Shown in pieces: positions 16,268-25,148 of a stretch of 38,112 bases of DNA (positions are counted from its first letter, which is position 1; the number at the start of each line of letters is the position of its first letter). The stretch spans positions 1 to 38,112 of the forward strand of contig NZ_CAMYIP010000207.1 in assembly GCF_947258525.1 (NCBI RefSeq), read 5' to 3'. Origin of the DNA: an uncultured Eudoraea sp. GTDB lineage: Bacteria; Bacteroidota; Bacteroidia; Flavobacteriales; Flavobacteriaceae. The notes beneath the pieces were generated by a model. The model was not told the DNA's origin. It saw only the letters and a list, made by a program, of their open reading frames with translations, and searched no databases. The position numbers were made by a program, and so were the translations under genes.

Positions 16268-16975
16268 ATGGAAACAGAAAACAAAAAAATACTTTTAGTA
16301 GAAGACGATCCAAACTTTGGAATCGTTTTGAAAGACTACCTATCCATGAACGATTTTGATGTTACTTTGGCAAAAAATGGCATGGAAGGTTTTGAAAAAT
16401 TTAAAAAGGACAATTATGATGTCTGTATATTAGATGTAATGATGCCTTATAAAGATGGGTTTACCCTGGCAAGGGAAATTCGTGAGAAAAATGAAAACGT
16501 TCCAATTGTATTTCTTACGGCCAAGACAATGAAAGAAGACGTTCTTAAAGGTTATAAAGCCGGGGCCGACGATTATTTGAATAAACCTTTTGATTCTGAA
16601 GTATTACTTATGAAATTAAGGGCAATTCTTCAGAGAAAGGCTTCCAATACACTGGCTGACAGTAAACAATTTGAATTTAATATTGGAAACTTTCACTTAA
16701 ACTCTAAGCTAAGATTTCTTAAATACAAGGATGAAGATCCTATAAAATTATCTCCGAAGGAAAATGAGTTATTAAGGTTGCTGGCATTGCATGAGAATGA
16801 CCTTATGCCCAGAGAGTTGGCGTTGACAAAAATATGGCGTGATGACAATTATTTTACCTCGAGAAGTATGGATGTTTATATTGCCAAATTGCGGAAGTAT
16901 CTTAAGCGCGATGACGTAGTTGAAATTTTAAATATTCACGGTGAAGGCTTCAGACTTGTGATAAAAAACGAATAA
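16268..16975 (+). CDS. OmpR-family response regulator (RprY-like)
   Basis: A 235-residue DNA-binding response regulator. The receiver domain has the acidic pair in LLVEDDPNF, phospho-acceptor Asp56 in CILDVMMP, the switch Thr in VFLTAKT and Lys in DYLNKPFD. The C-terminal winged helix of the OmpR/PhoB type includes LSPKENELLRLLALHEND, LTKIWRDDNYFTSRSMDVYI and AKLRKYLKR. It lies six bases after the kinase gene, so both are co-expressed, and it is the likely binder of the phased GTTAA repeats upstream (inference). A strong terminator follows. Confidence 0.95.
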   Translation: METENKKILLVEDDPNFGIVLKDYLSMNDFDVTLAKNGMEGFEKFKKDNYDVCILDVMMPYKDGFTLAREIREKNENVPIVFLTAKTMKEDVLKGYKAGADDYLNKPFDSEVLLMKLRAILQRKASNTLADSKQFEFNIGNFHLNSKLRFLKYKDEDPIKLSPKENELLRLLALHENDLMPRELALTKIWRDDNYFTSRSMDVYIAKLRKYLKRDDVVEILNIHGEGFRLVIKNE

Positions 16976-16998
16976 AATATATAAATTAATAGAGAATC

Positions 16999-17024
16999 AG
17001 GCACCGGATAATGGTGCCTTTTTT
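16999..17024. terminator. Terminator between the two-component operon and convergent gntK
   Basis: Stem AGGCACC (16999-17005) and GGTGCCT (17013-17019) with a seven-base loop, then TTTTT. It ends at the gntK stop codon, so it serves mainly the plus strand; the minus side lacks a long T run. Confidence 0.8.
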
Positions 17025-17526
17025 ATTGAGACTTAATTAGTTCCAGGATTCGTTTAACCAATTGCTCAGCTGGAAGATTAATTGATACTTTTATTGAATT
17101 ATGGGGTATTTCAAGAATTTCAAACTGAGACTTAAGAAGTGCAGCTGGCATAAAATGTCCTTTTCTTTGGCTTAAACGGCTCATTATATCATCAAAAGAA
17201 CCACTTAGATATATCCATCTTACATTTTCTTGCAGGTTGGCCTCCAATACTCGTCTGTAGGATTCCTTTAATGCAGAACAGCCTATTATTGCCCCTTTTT
17301 CAAGCCTACTTTGCGCTAATTCATTTAATCGTAACAACCAATCCATTCGATCATTATCGGTTAATGGTTGGCCTGAGGCCATTTTTTTTACGTTGGTTTC
17401 AGAATGATAGTCATCCCCATCAAAAAACGGTATTTTTAGTTCATCAGCCAGTAAACTCCCAATTGTCGATTTACCACAACCGGAAACCCCCATGATAAAA
17501 TAAATATTAGAGTCTCCCTGCTTCAT
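17023..17526 (-). CDS. gntK: Gluconokinase (GntK type)
   Basis: A small P-loop carbohydrate kinase that phosphorylates gluconate to 6-phosphogluconate. The 167-residue protein has Walker A GVSGCGKST (residues 13-21), the hallmark FFDGDDYHSETNVKKMASG and PLTDNDRMDWLLRLNELA segments, the CSALKESYRR motif, and KGHFMPAALLKSQFEILEIP, all typical of GntK/IdnK. Its ATG lies inside the end of miaA (20-base overlap), which implies translational coupling and makes it the last gene of the yggS-to-gntK run. No gluconate transporter is seen in the window. Confidence 0.92.
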   Translation of the reverse strand: MKQGDSNIYFIMGVSGCGKSTIGSLLADELKIPFFDGDDYHSETNVKKMASGQPLTDNDRMDWLLRLNELAQSRLEKGAIIGCSALKESYRRVLEANLQENVRWIYLSGSFDDIMSRLSQRKGHFMPAALLKSQFEILEIPHNSIKVSINLPAEQLVKRILELIKSQ

Positions 17527-18439
17527 CTTTCAAATTTATTCTCAAGAGCATAATCTTTTCGATTATCTCATTAATTGGGGTGTATGGTTCTACCCAAACA
17601 ATATCCTTATTTTTTCTAAACCATGTTAATTGCCTTTTTGCGAAACGTCGTGTATTCTTCTTAATTTCAGAAATAGCAAAATCCAGATCCCAATTGCCAT
17701 CAAAGAAGTTAAAAAGCTCTGTATAGCCCACAGTTTGCAGCGCATTTAAATGTTTGTGTTTATGTAACGACCTGGCTTCTTCTTCAAGTCCGTTTTCAAT
17801 CATGCTATCCACCCTTTTATTTATTTTATCATATAGTATACTTCTTTCTGCGAAAAGGCCAATCATAATTGTACTGAACGGCCTGGGAAGTTTTCGTTTG
17901 TTAATAAAGGAAGAGTAGGCCTTACCCGTGCCATGGCATATTTCCAGAGCACGTATGATTCTATGTGGATTTTGAATATCTACTTTTTTGTAATATTCCG
18001 GGTCGAGTTCTTTAAGTTGCTTTTGCAAAACTTCGATTCCTTGCTGTTTAAGAATGGAATTTAAATTAGTTCGTATTTCCCTGTCAACCTCAGGGAAAGT
18101 ATCTAAACCTTTGACAACTGCATCAATATATAACCCACTGCCGCCGACCATAACAACATTATCATGTTTCTTAAATAGATTCTCGAGAATTTTAAGGGCA
18201 TCCTTTTCAAAATCTCCCACATTATATGGTTGGTGAATGCTCTTATGTTGAATAAAATGATGCGGTATGGATTCTAATTCATGCCTGGAAGGAACCGCGG
18301 TACCTATTGACATTTCCTTGTAAAATTGTCTGGAGTCTGAAGAGATAATCTCTGTTTTGAAATGTGTTGCCAGGTCGATAGCTAATTTTGTTTTACCAAT
18401 AGCAGTTGGCCCTATTACCGTAATAAGCACCTTCTTCAT
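17507..18439 (-). CDS. miaA: tRNA dimethylallyltransferase
   Basis: MiaA transfers a dimethylallyl group to adenosine 37 of tRNAs reading codons that begin with U. The 310-residue protein has the P-loop GPTAIGKTKLAIDLA, SSDSRQFYKEMSIGTAVPS, HHFIQHKSIHQPYNVGDFE, VGGSGLYIDAVVKGLD, NPHRIIRALEI, and a C-terminal TRRFAKRQLTWFRK, all family signatures. Its start overlaps the stop of the ion-channel gene by one base, and gntK overlaps its 3' end. Confidence 0.97.
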   Translation of the reverse strand: MKKVLITVIGPTAIGKTKLAIDLATHFKTEIISSDSRQFYKEMSIGTAVPSRHELESIPHHFIQHKSIHQPYNVGDFEKDALKILENLFKKHDNVVMVGGSGLYIDAVVKGLDTFPEVDREIRTNLNSILKQQGIEVLQKQLKELDPEYYKKVDIQNPHRIIRALEICHGTGKAYSSFINKRKLPRPFSTIMIGLFAERSILYDKINKRVDSMIENGLEEEARSLHKHKHLNALQTVGYTELFNFFDGNWDLDFAISEIKKNTRRFAKRQLTWFRKNKDIVWVEPYTPINEIIEKIMLLRINLKDEAGRL

Positions 18440-19281
18440 TATAGCTTACTTCCACAATTAAAGCAATGATTTGCCTCAGGTGTATGTCCTTCGCTTGAAC
18501 AATTTTCACAGATTATTTTTTCTTCAGCAGAATCCTTTTTCTGTCCTTTGGCAAATTCAACGGTTACAATTCCGGTTGGAACTGCAATAATACCATAACC
18601 AATAATCATTATTAAGGTAGCGATAAACTGCCCTAATCCGGTTTCAGGTGAGATATCACCATAGCCTACTGTTGTCAGAGTTACAATGGTCCAATATACA
18701 CTATGGGGTATACTATTAAAGCCATGTTCCGGACCTTCTATCAAATACATAATTGTTCCGAGTATTACAGAAACAACTAGTACAAAGAATACAAAAATGA
18801 AAATTTTGGTTCTGCTGGCTCTTAAGGCTCTTAACAAATTATTAGACTCTCCAACATAACGCACTAATTTTAGAATCCTGAAAACCCTAAGAAGTCTTAA
18901 TGCCCTGAAAGCAGTAATATACTGTGACCCTCCTATAAAAAAGGATAAATATTTTGGGATAGTAGAAAGAAGATCGACGACACCAAAAAAACTAAAAATA
19001 TACTTTGTTGGCTTTTTTATACATATAAGACGTAGGATGTACTCCAGCGTAAATAAAATAGTGACTGTCCATTCCGAAATATTGAGAAAAGAATGATATT
19101 TCGCATCTATTCTTGGAACGCTCTCCAGCATAACGATAATAACACTATAAACGATTACTATAAGCAGAACTATATCAAATAGCTTACCTGCCGGCGTATG
19201 AGTGCCATAAATTATTTCGTGAAGTTTATATTTCCAGCCTTTTTTTGGTGTAAATTCTGGCTCTATCTCTGTATCTGTCAC
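18439..19281 (-). CDS. Voltage-gated-type potassium channel with C-terminal zinc ribbon
   Basis: A six-transmembrane cation channel (280 residues). Segments S1-S3 fall in VLLIVIVYSVIIVMLES, WTVTILFTLEYILRLICI and FFGVVDLLSTIPKYLSFF. The S4-like helix carries regularly spaced arginines (FRALRLLRVFRILKLVRYVG), and the potassium selectivity filter is TTVGYGD after the pore helix. The C-terminus carries two CxxC pairs (CENC and CFNC, 11 residues apart), a small zinc ribbon. The start is GTG at 19281, overlapping the upstream gene's TGA by four bases. The N-terminus is cytoplasmic and acidic. Confidence 0.92.
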   Translation of the reverse strand: MTDTEIEPEFTPKKGWKYKLHEIIYGTHTPAGKLFDIVLLIVIVYSVIIVMLESVPRIDAKYHSFLNISEWTVTILFTLEYILRLICIKKPTKYIFSFFGVVDLLSTIPKYLSFFIGGSQYITAFRALRLLRVFRILKLVRYVGESNNLLRALRASRTKIFIFVFFVLVVSVILGTIMYLIEGPEHGFNSIPHSVYWTIVTLTTVGYGDISPETGLGQFIATLIMIIGYGIIAVPTGIVTVEFAKGQKKDSAEEKIICENCSSEGHTPEANHCFNCGSKL

Positions 19282-20399
19282 TGGTGGTTTTTCAATTCAA
19301 TGATCTCAAGTACTTTTTTCTCTCTTAGGTACGATTCAATAATTTTTCTGGTGTACCGCGAGTTATTCATCGGGGTAATAATTGATTCTAAGATATGAAT
19401 ATTATTAATTTGATAGTTCAGGTTATAGAAACCTAATCCACTAAATTCTCCTTTTTTGATAAGTATAGCACTGCGCTCGCCGATTTCCCTTCCTTTGTCG
19501 ACAATTATTAAATTATCGGATAGTATATCATAGCCATTAATTTGTACCTGATGTTTTTTATTTGAGACCTTAATTTGTTTGCCCTTAATATTGAATTTGG
19601 GTTTATTTTTAATTAGTTCTTCATTTTCTTTTAACAGTGCTACCAATTCACTGCCGGTCTTTTCATAGGTAACCTTTTTGGTTTCTTTCTGAATTTGCCT
19701 TGCCAGGTCTCCACTCTTTAAAAAGTGACGGTTAACTCGTTTTTTGATATTGTTACTTTTTCCAAGAAAAATAATTTCACCATCTTTATTATGCATATAA
19801 TAAACCCCGACTTCGGTTGGCATGCTGGCCACAATATCTAACTGTCTTTGGGTGAGCTCACCCAAAGATTCTTCTCTCACAATTTCTTTTATAATTGCCT
19901 TATCTGTGTCTTTAGTAAGTAAAAGTTTAAATAATTTTAAGGTAGCCAGCGCATCTCCGTTAGCTCTATGGCGGTCACTAACAGGAATGCCCAAAGAACG
20001 AACCAGTTTTCCCAAACTATGTGATTTCGCATCAGGGATCAACTTTTTAGACAAATCCACTGTGCAAAGTGTTTTCCTCTCAAAATCAAATCCTAATCTT
20101 CGAAATTCTGTTCGCAAGATTCTGTAATCAAATTGGGCATTGTGAGCCACAAGGACAGTATCTTTAGTTATTTCAACAATACGTTTCGCTACTTCATGAA
20201 ACTTAGGAGCTGTATGCAACATTTTATTATTAATTCCCGTGAGATTAACAACAAAGGGTTGAATTTCCTTTTCCGGATTTACCAGGCTAATGAATTTATC
20301 CACAACTTCATGTCCGTCAAATTTATGAATGGCAATTTCAGTTATCCCTTCCTCATTATATTTACCTCCTGTGGTTTCTATGTCAAGTATAGCGTACAT
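19278..20399 (-). CDS. DnaQ-like 3'-5' exonuclease fused to a GIY-YIG-like domain
   Basis: Residues 1-165 form a DEDDh exonuclease like the polymerase III epsilon subunit: AILDIETTGG (motif I with DxE), VAHNAQFDYRILRTEF (motif II) and HRANGDALATLKLF (motif III with HxxxxD). Residues about 195-275 form a GIY-YIG-type domain as in UvrC or Cho (VGVYYMHNKDGEIIFLGKSN, NIKKRVNRHF, and a Glu in GSELVALLKENEELIKN). The second motif reads FLG instead of YIG, so that site may be altered. A role in DNA repair is likely by family; the substrate is unknown. The GTG of the channel gene overlaps its stop. Upstream is yggS, 37 bases away. Confidence 0.92.
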   Translation of the reverse strand: MYAILDIETTGGKYNEEGITEIAIHKFDGHEVVDKFISLVNPEKEIQPFVVNLTGINNKMLHTAPKFHEVAKRIVEITKDTVLVAHNAQFDYRILRTEFRRLGFDFERKTLCTVDLSKKLIPDAKSHSLGKLVRSLGIPVSDRHRANGDALATLKLFKLLLTKDTDKAIIKEIVREESLGELTQRQLDIVASMPTEVGVYYMHNKDGEIIFLGKSNNIKKRVNRHFLKSGDLARQIQKETKKVTYEKTGSELVALLKENEELIKNKPKFNIKGKQIKVSNKKHQVQINGYDILSDNLIIVDKGREIGERSAILIKKGEFSGLGFYNLNYQINNIHILESIITPMNNSRYTRKIIESYLREKKVLEIIELKNHQ

Positions 20400-20436
20400 T
20401 TAATATTTTAAAAATTGCTGTTTACTTACATTTAAA

Positions 20437-21093
20437 TTAGTTGTTTCTAACACCAAAGATACTACTTCCTATGCGTACCATCGTACTGCCTTCTTCAATA
20501 GCAATTTTATAATCTCCGCTCATACCCATTGATAGTACATTTGCTCCCGGAATTTTGTTTTTTAATTTTAAATAGATTGAATTTAAATATGAAAATTCTT
20601 TACGGATTTGTTCCTTATCTTCGGTAAAAGTGGCCATACCCATCAATCCCTTCACGGATACATTTTTGAGTTTTTCAAACTCCTCCGAATCTATTAATTC
20701 AAATAACTCTGCTTCATTAAGACCGAATTTTGTTTGTTCCTGAGCGATGTGAATCTGAAGCAGGCAATTAATATTACGATCATTTTTTAATCCTTGTTTG
20801 TTTATCTCTTTCAGCAGTTTTAAGCTATCTACACTATGAATCAATGAGATAAACTCACCTATGTATTTTACCTTATTGCTTTGCATATGTCCTACCATAT
20901 GCCATTCAATATCTTTCGGTAATTCATTCCATTTAGGAACCAATTCCTGAATTTTGTTTTCGCCAAAAATACGCTGCCCCCCTTCATAGGCTTCCAAAAT
21001 TTCCGCATTGGTTTTGGTTTTGGATACCGCAACAAGGCTTATATCTTTGGGAAGATCATCAAGAATTCTTAGAAGGTTATTTTTTATGGACAC
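20437..21093 (-). CDS. YggS family pyridoxal phosphate-binding protein
   Basis: YggS/PLPBP proteins hold PLP and help keep vitamin B6 homeostasis; no enzymatic reaction is established. The 218-residue protein has the PLP-lysine strand VAVSKTKTNAEILEAY, GQRIFGENKIQELVPKW, WHMVGHMQSNKVKYI, IHSVDSLKLLKEI, VKGLMGMATFT and the phosphate-binding end LSMGMSGDYKIAIEEGSTMVRIGSSIFG. All core motifs are present. It lies 37 bases before the exonuclease gene on the same strand and 95 bases after the DUF1015 gene. Confidence 0.95.
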   Translation of the reverse strand: MSIKNNLLRILDDLPKDISLVAVSKTKTNAEILEAYEGGQRIFGENKIQELVPKWNELPKDIEWHMVGHMQSNKVKYIGEFISLIHSVDSLKLLKEINKQGLKNDRNINCLLQIHIAQEQTKFGLNEAELFELIDSEEFEKLKNVSVKGLMGMATFTEDKEQIRKEFSYLNSIYLKLKNKIPGANVLSMGMSGDYKIAIEEGSTMVRIGSSIFGVRNN

Positions 21094-21188
21094 TTATTTT
21101 TATTTGAAATTAGTAAATAATTTACGATCAAGGCCGAAGTTAGGATTATTTCATATCTGAGAATGGTGGTTGTACTTCGGTATGCTCA

Positions 21189-22439
21189 TTAAGTTTCAGT
21201 TGAACCTAAATCATAGATAGCGAGCGCACTTCTGAGTTTTGGTTCAATATAGGTGCTCTTAGGGGGCATTACCAAACCAGCGTCGGCAATTGCCTTTATC
21301 TCATCAACGTTTAAAGGAACCAGCCCAAAACCCACTGCAAAGTTCCCGCTATCAATTTCATCTTTCATTTTAAGGACATTACGTTTGCCATGGCCATATT
21401 GAATCCGTTTATCGTTTCTTAGATCTTTTATTTCAAGTATTGGTTCCAGAATGGTCTTATATAATATCTGAGTATCTAATTTATTCAGGGCATCAGAAAG
21501 TTTATAAACTTTTTTTCTTAGGTATAGCGAATAGAATGAGCCATTGAGGTACATGCTGAAATGATGCTTTTTACCAGGTCTATATAGTTGATTTCCATGA
21601 TTTTTAATTCTATAAAACTTATCGAGTTTTACAAGAAACTCTTCTGGTGTAAGCCCGTTCAGATCGCGTACCATTCTGTTAAATTCAAAGATTTTAATCT
21701 CCGACTCCGGAATTAAATAACTCATTATAAAATTATAAGGTTCCCGGCCAGTATGATCCGGATTTTTCTTTTGTTCTATACGAGAAAGTAGATTGGAAGA
21801 AGCGCTTCTATGATGCCCATCAGCAATATATAAGGAATTTACTTTACCAAATTCCATTTGTAATTGTTTTATCGTACTTTCTTTTGATAATTTCCAAAGT
21901 GTATGTGTGACACTGTCTGGTGTTGTAAAATGACATTCCGGAATATTTTTTATCTCGGAAGCAATAACGGAAGCTATTTCACTAGAATCCGGATAAATCA
22001 TTAAAATTGGTTCTGCTTTAAACTTTACGACATGGAGATAATTTGCAAATAACTTTTCTCTTCGCTCAATTGTGTTTTCGTGTTTTTTAATTACCGAATT
22101 TCTGTAATCCTCGGTACTGGTTGCACATATGATTCCACAGCAATTAAAGTTATTTTTTTCAATACGATATATATAAAAGCTTTCCTCATTGTCCTTTAAA
22201 AGAATTTGGTCTTCCAAAAACTCTAAATATCGGTTATGGACAAGTTTAAAGCGCTCCATACCTGAGACTGCTTTATTAAATCGATATCCCGGATTTAATA
22301 TATGTAAAAAGGAAAATGGGTTATAATTTAAGACACAGTCTAATTCTTTCTTAGAATATTCTTCATAAGAACGTGAAGCAACAAATGGGACTTTATCCTT
22401 TGCAGGCCGTATTGCTTTAAATGGTTGAATAACTGCCAT
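21189..22439 (-). CDS. DUF1015 family protein
   Basis: A protein of about 416 residues from the DUF1015 family, of unproven function. I take the ATG at 22439 (MAVIQPFKAIRPAKDKVPFV) over the TTG at 22454, as it gives the standard family opening and avoids overlapping the upstream gene. Diagnostic motifs are NPFSFLHILNPGY, the DGHHRSASSNLL motif that gives the family its ParB-like signature, YNFIMSYLIPES, and the C-terminal VGFGLVPLNVDEIKAIADAG with MPPKSTYIEPKL. It sits between 3-hydroxybutyryl-CoA dehydrogenase, whose stop is four bases upstream, and yggS. Confidence 0.9.
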   Translation of the reverse strand: MAVIQPFKAIRPAKDKVPFVASRSYEEYSKKELDCVLNYNPFSFLHILNPGYRFNKAVSGMERFKLVHNRYLEFLEDQILLKDNEESFYIYRIEKNNFNCCGIICATSTEDYRNSVIKKHENTIERREKLFANYLHVVKFKAEPILMIYPDSSEIASVIASEIKNIPECHFTTPDSVTHTLWKLSKESTIKQLQMEFGKVNSLYIADGHHRSASSNLLSRIEQKKNPDHTGREPYNFIMSYLIPESEIKIFEFNRMVRDLNGLTPEEFLVKLDKFYRIKNHGNQLYRPGKKHHFSMYLNGSFYSLYLRKKVYKLSDALNKLDTQILYKTILEPILEIKDLRNDKRIQYGHGKRNVLKMKDEIDSGNFAVGFGLVPLNVDEIKAIADAGLVMPPKSTYIEPKLRSALAIYDLGSTET

Positions 22440-22443
22440 AGGC

Positions 22444-23337
22444 TTATTGTGCAAATTGTGCGGCCACTTTTTCTGCCCTGCGCGATTCTGAATAGTCGTA
22501 AAAACCTTCCCCCGATTTAACTCCTGTTTTGCCTGCCATTACCATATTTACAAGAAGTGGACATGGGGCGTATTTTGGGTTTTTAAACCCATTGTACATA
22601 ACATTCAGGATTGAAAGGCATACATCGAGTCCAATGAAATCTGCTAATTGTAAGGGTCCCATCGGATGTGCCATACCTAATTTCATTACCGTATCTATTT
22701 CCGAAACACCTGCTACGTTATTGTAAAGAGTTTCAATAGCTTCATTAATCATGGGCATTAAGATCCTGTTGGCTACAAACCCCGGATAATCATTTACTTC
22801 AGTGGGTATTTTACCTAATTTTTCGGAAATTTCCATCACGGTTTTAGTAACTCCGTCACTTGTGCTATACCCTCTGATAATCTCCACTAATTTCATTATA
22901 GGAACCGGGTTCATAAAGTGCATTCCTATTACCTTGTCCGGTCTTTTTGTCACCGACGCAATTTGGGTTATTGAAATTGAAGACGTATTGGTAGCGAGAA
23001 TCGTATTTTCTTTGCTATGGGTATCCAGTTCCTTAAAAATGGACAATTTTAATTCCACATTTTCAGTTGCCGCTTCAATCACCAATTCTACTTTACTAAC
23101 CCCTTCCTTAATTGAAGTATAACAAGTAATGTTTTCCAGTGTTTTGGTCTTATCATCTTCCGTAATGACATTTTTTACCAACATCCTGTCCAGATTTTTA
23201 GATATCGTTGAAGTTCCTTTCTCCAGTACTTCCTTAGAGATGTCAATCAAATGTACTTTAAAACCATTTTGTGCAAACACATGGGCAATTCCGTTACCCA
23301 TTGTACCTGCTCCTATTACTGCAATTGTTGTTATCAT
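22444..23337 (-). CDS. 3-hydroxybutyryl-CoA dehydrogenase family protein
   Basis: A 297-residue NAD(P)-dependent 3-hydroxyacyl-CoA dehydrogenase. The N-terminal Rossmann motif is TIAVIGAGTMGNGIAHVFAQ, with the cofactor Asp at the end of beta2 (VHLIDIS). The catalytic His lies in VIGMHFMNPVPIMKLVEII and the Asn/Ser pair in NTSSISITQIA. The C-terminal helical domain has YPGFVANRILMPMINEA and LGMAHPMGPLQLADFIGLD. The family acts in butanoate, polyhydroxybutyrate or fatty-acid metabolism; no thiolase or CoA-transferase neighbour fixes the pathway here. A TetR regulator lies 5 kb away with no visible link. Confidence 0.93.
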   Translation of the reverse strand: MITTIAVIGAGTMGNGIAHVFAQNGFKVHLIDISKEVLEKGTSTISKNLDRMLVKNVITEDDKTKTLENITCYTSIKEGVSKVELVIEAATENVELKLSIFKELDTHSKENTILATNTSSISITQIASVTKRPDKVIGMHFMNPVPIMKLVEIIRGYSTSDGVTKTVMEISEKLGKIPTEVNDYPGFVANRILMPMINEAIETLYNNVAGVSEIDTVMKLGMAHPMGPLQLADFIGLDVCLSILNVMYNGFKNPKYAPCPLLVNMVMAGKTGVKSGEGFYDYSESRRAEKVAAQFAQ

Positions 23338-23391
23338 TTTAAGCTAATTGATCTGTAAGAATTACCTAATTAACGTTTTGCCGGGATACGA

Positions 23392-24354
23392 TTAGTTTTT
23401 GAAAGATGAAATTATCTGCAAGGCTACATCGAGCGCCTGAGAACCCTGTTTTAATGTTACTACAGGAGTGCTATTATTATTTATGGCCTCAGCAAAGGTT
23501 TCGAGTTCATCCTTGATAGCATTATTATTTAGAATTTCAGGATTCTCAAAATAAATCTGCTTTTTTTCCCCTTCTGCATTCTGAAGTACCATGTCAAATT
23601 CTCCGGGAACTTCCGGGGCGTCTTTCATTTTTACCACTTCAACTTTTTCTAAAAAATCGACCGAGATATAGGCATCGCGTTGAAAAAACCTTGATTTTCT
23701 CATGTTTTTTAATGAGATTCTACTTGCGGTAAGATTAGCAACACATCCGTTTTCAAATTCAATTCTGGCATTTGCAATATCCGGAGATTTACTTATAACA
23801 GATACACCACTCGCATTAATTTTTTTTACTTCGGACCCCACGACACTAAGAATGACATCTATATCATGAATCATTAAATCTAATACTACAGGAACATCGG
23901 TTCCTCTGGGGTTGAATTCAGCCAGACGGTGCGTTTCAATAAACATAGGATCTTTAATTTTGTCCTTTACCGCCCCAAAGGCAGGATTAAAGCGTTCTAC
24001 ATGCCCCACCTGTCCTTTTACATTGTTCTCATCTTCAATTCTTAAAAGCTCCTTTGCTTCATCTAAAGTATTGGTAATTGGTTTTTCGATAAAAACGTGC
24101 TTTCCTTTCTCCATGGCTTTCTTTGCACACTCATAATGCGATAAGGTGGGTGTTACAATATCCACGACATCCACTTCATCCATTAAGGAATCTATATTGT
24201 CAAAATAGGAATATCCAAATTCCTCAGCAACCTTTTCACTGTTTTTTGCATCCGGGTCGAAAAATCCAATTAAATTATATTCAGGAGATTCATTGAGAAG
24301 GCGCAAATGAATTTTACCTAAATGACCTGCACCTAATACGCCAACTTTGAGCAT
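23392..24354 (-). CDS. Gfo/Idh/MocA family oxidoreductase
   Basis: An NAD(P)-dependent oxidoreductase of the Gfo/Idh/MocA family, usually acting on sugars or related polyols. The ATG at 24354 gives the clean Rossmann opening LKVGVLGAGHLGKIHLRLL; the TTG at 24372 would lie inside the predicted promoter. The family EKP motif is HVFIEKPITNTLDEAKELL, and GQVGHVERFNPAF and VLDLMIHDIDVILSVVGSE give the catalytic-type histidine region. The roughly 320-residue length is typical. Substrate is not evident. It is the first gene of the minus-strand run and is divergent from pcm. Confidence 0.9.
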   Translation of the reverse strand: MLKVGVLGAGHLGKIHLRLLNESPEYNLIGFFDPDAKNSEKVAEEFGYSYFDNIDSLMDEVDVVDIVTPTLSHYECAKKAMEKGKHVFIEKPITNTLDEAKELLRIEDENNVKGQVGHVERFNPAFGAVKDKIKDPMFIETHRLAEFNPRGTDVPVVLDLMIHDIDVILSVVGSEVKKINASGVSVISKSPDIANARIEFENGCVANLTASRISLKNMRKSRFFQRDAYISVDFLEKVEVVKMKDAPEVPGEFDMVLQNAEGEKKQIYFENPEILNNNAIKDELETFAEAINNNSTPVVTLKQGSQALDVALQIISSFKN

Positions 24355-24369
24355 AAATTTGTATTTCTT

Positions 24370-24377
24370 CAAAAATA
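24370..24377 (-). promoter_or_regulatory. Putative -7 element of the Gfo/Idh gene
   Basis: On the minus strand the sequence is TATTTTTG, an exact TAnnTTTG match, 15 bases before the ATG at 24354. No clear TTG is seen at the expected distance upstream. Its position argues against a TTG start at 24372. Confidence 0.4.
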
Positions 24378-24471
24378 AGGAGATTAATTCTAAATTAAGC
24401 TAATGTATCACCTGGAAAATACCCCTGGTTTCAAATTGATTTTCTAATTTTAGCAACACAAAATCAAAGCC

Positions 24472-25113
24472 TTGAAAGATACTTTCAAACATAGAGGAAT
24501 GCGCAATAAACTTGTTGATATTATTGCTGCTAAGAATATAAAAAATAAAAATGTGTTAGACGCCATCAGAGCGGTGCCAAGACACCTGTTCATGGACAGT
24601 AGTTTTGAAGATCACGCATACCAGGATAAGGCGTTTCCTATAGCTGCCGACCAAACTATATCTCAGCCATACACTGTAGCCTTCCAGACAGAATTATTAG
24701 AATTGAATCCAGGTGATAAAATATTGGAAATTGGAACAGGAAGTGGCTATCAGACAGCCGTGCTTTTGAAATTGAAGGCTAAGGTTTTTACCATTGAACG
24801 ACAGCTGGAATTATTTAAAAAAACGTCCATATTTTTTAAGAAAATGGGATACAGACCCAAAAAATTTATTTTTGGTGACGGATATAAAGGTCTTCCGGAT
24901 GAAGCCCCTTTTGAAGGAATTATTGTAACTGCCGGGGCTCCTGAAATTCCAAAAGCTCTTCTATCTCAATTAAAAATTGGAGGTAAATTGGTAATCCCCG
25001 TTGGTCTGGATGATCAGATTATGACACGTATAATTAGAAATTCAGAAAAAGAATTTGAGCGCCAGGAATTTGGATCCTTTCGATTTGTTCCGCTTTTAGA
25101 AGATAAAAATTGA
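24472..25113 (+). CDS. pcm: Protein-L-isoaspartate O-methyltransferase
   Basis: Pcm methylates L-isoaspartyl residues in damaged proteins so they can revert to aspartate. The 213-residue protein has AVPRHLFMDSSFEDHAYQDK, the family stretch AADQTISQPYTVAFQTELL, SAM-binding motif I (ILEIGTGSGYQTAVL), the acidic motif VFTIERQLELF, and GIIVTAGAPEIPKALLSQL. The start is TTG at 24472: the upstream residues KDTFKHRGMRNKL fit the usual flavobacterial N-terminus, whereas the ATG at 24499 would remove them. It is divergent from the Gfo/Idh gene and converges on smpB. Confidence 0.93.
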   Translation: MKDTFKHRGMRNKLVDIIAAKNIKNKNVLDAIRAVPRHLFMDSSFEDHAYQDKAFPIAADQTISQPYTVAFQTELLELNPGDKILEIGTGSGYQTAVLLKLKAKVFTIERQLELFKKTSIFFKKMGYRPKKFIFGDGYKGLPDEAPFEGIIVTAGAPEIPKALLSQLKIGGKLVIPVGLDDQIMTRIIRNSEKEFERQEFGSFRFVPLLEDKN

Positions 25114-25148
25114 TCAATGAATTTCCGGTTCAGGAAATGAATTTGTGC

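Noticed and set aside
25121-25138. ATTTCC/GGAAAT hairpin between pcm and smpB as a terminator
   Set aside because: The stem is only six pairs and no T run follows on either strand.
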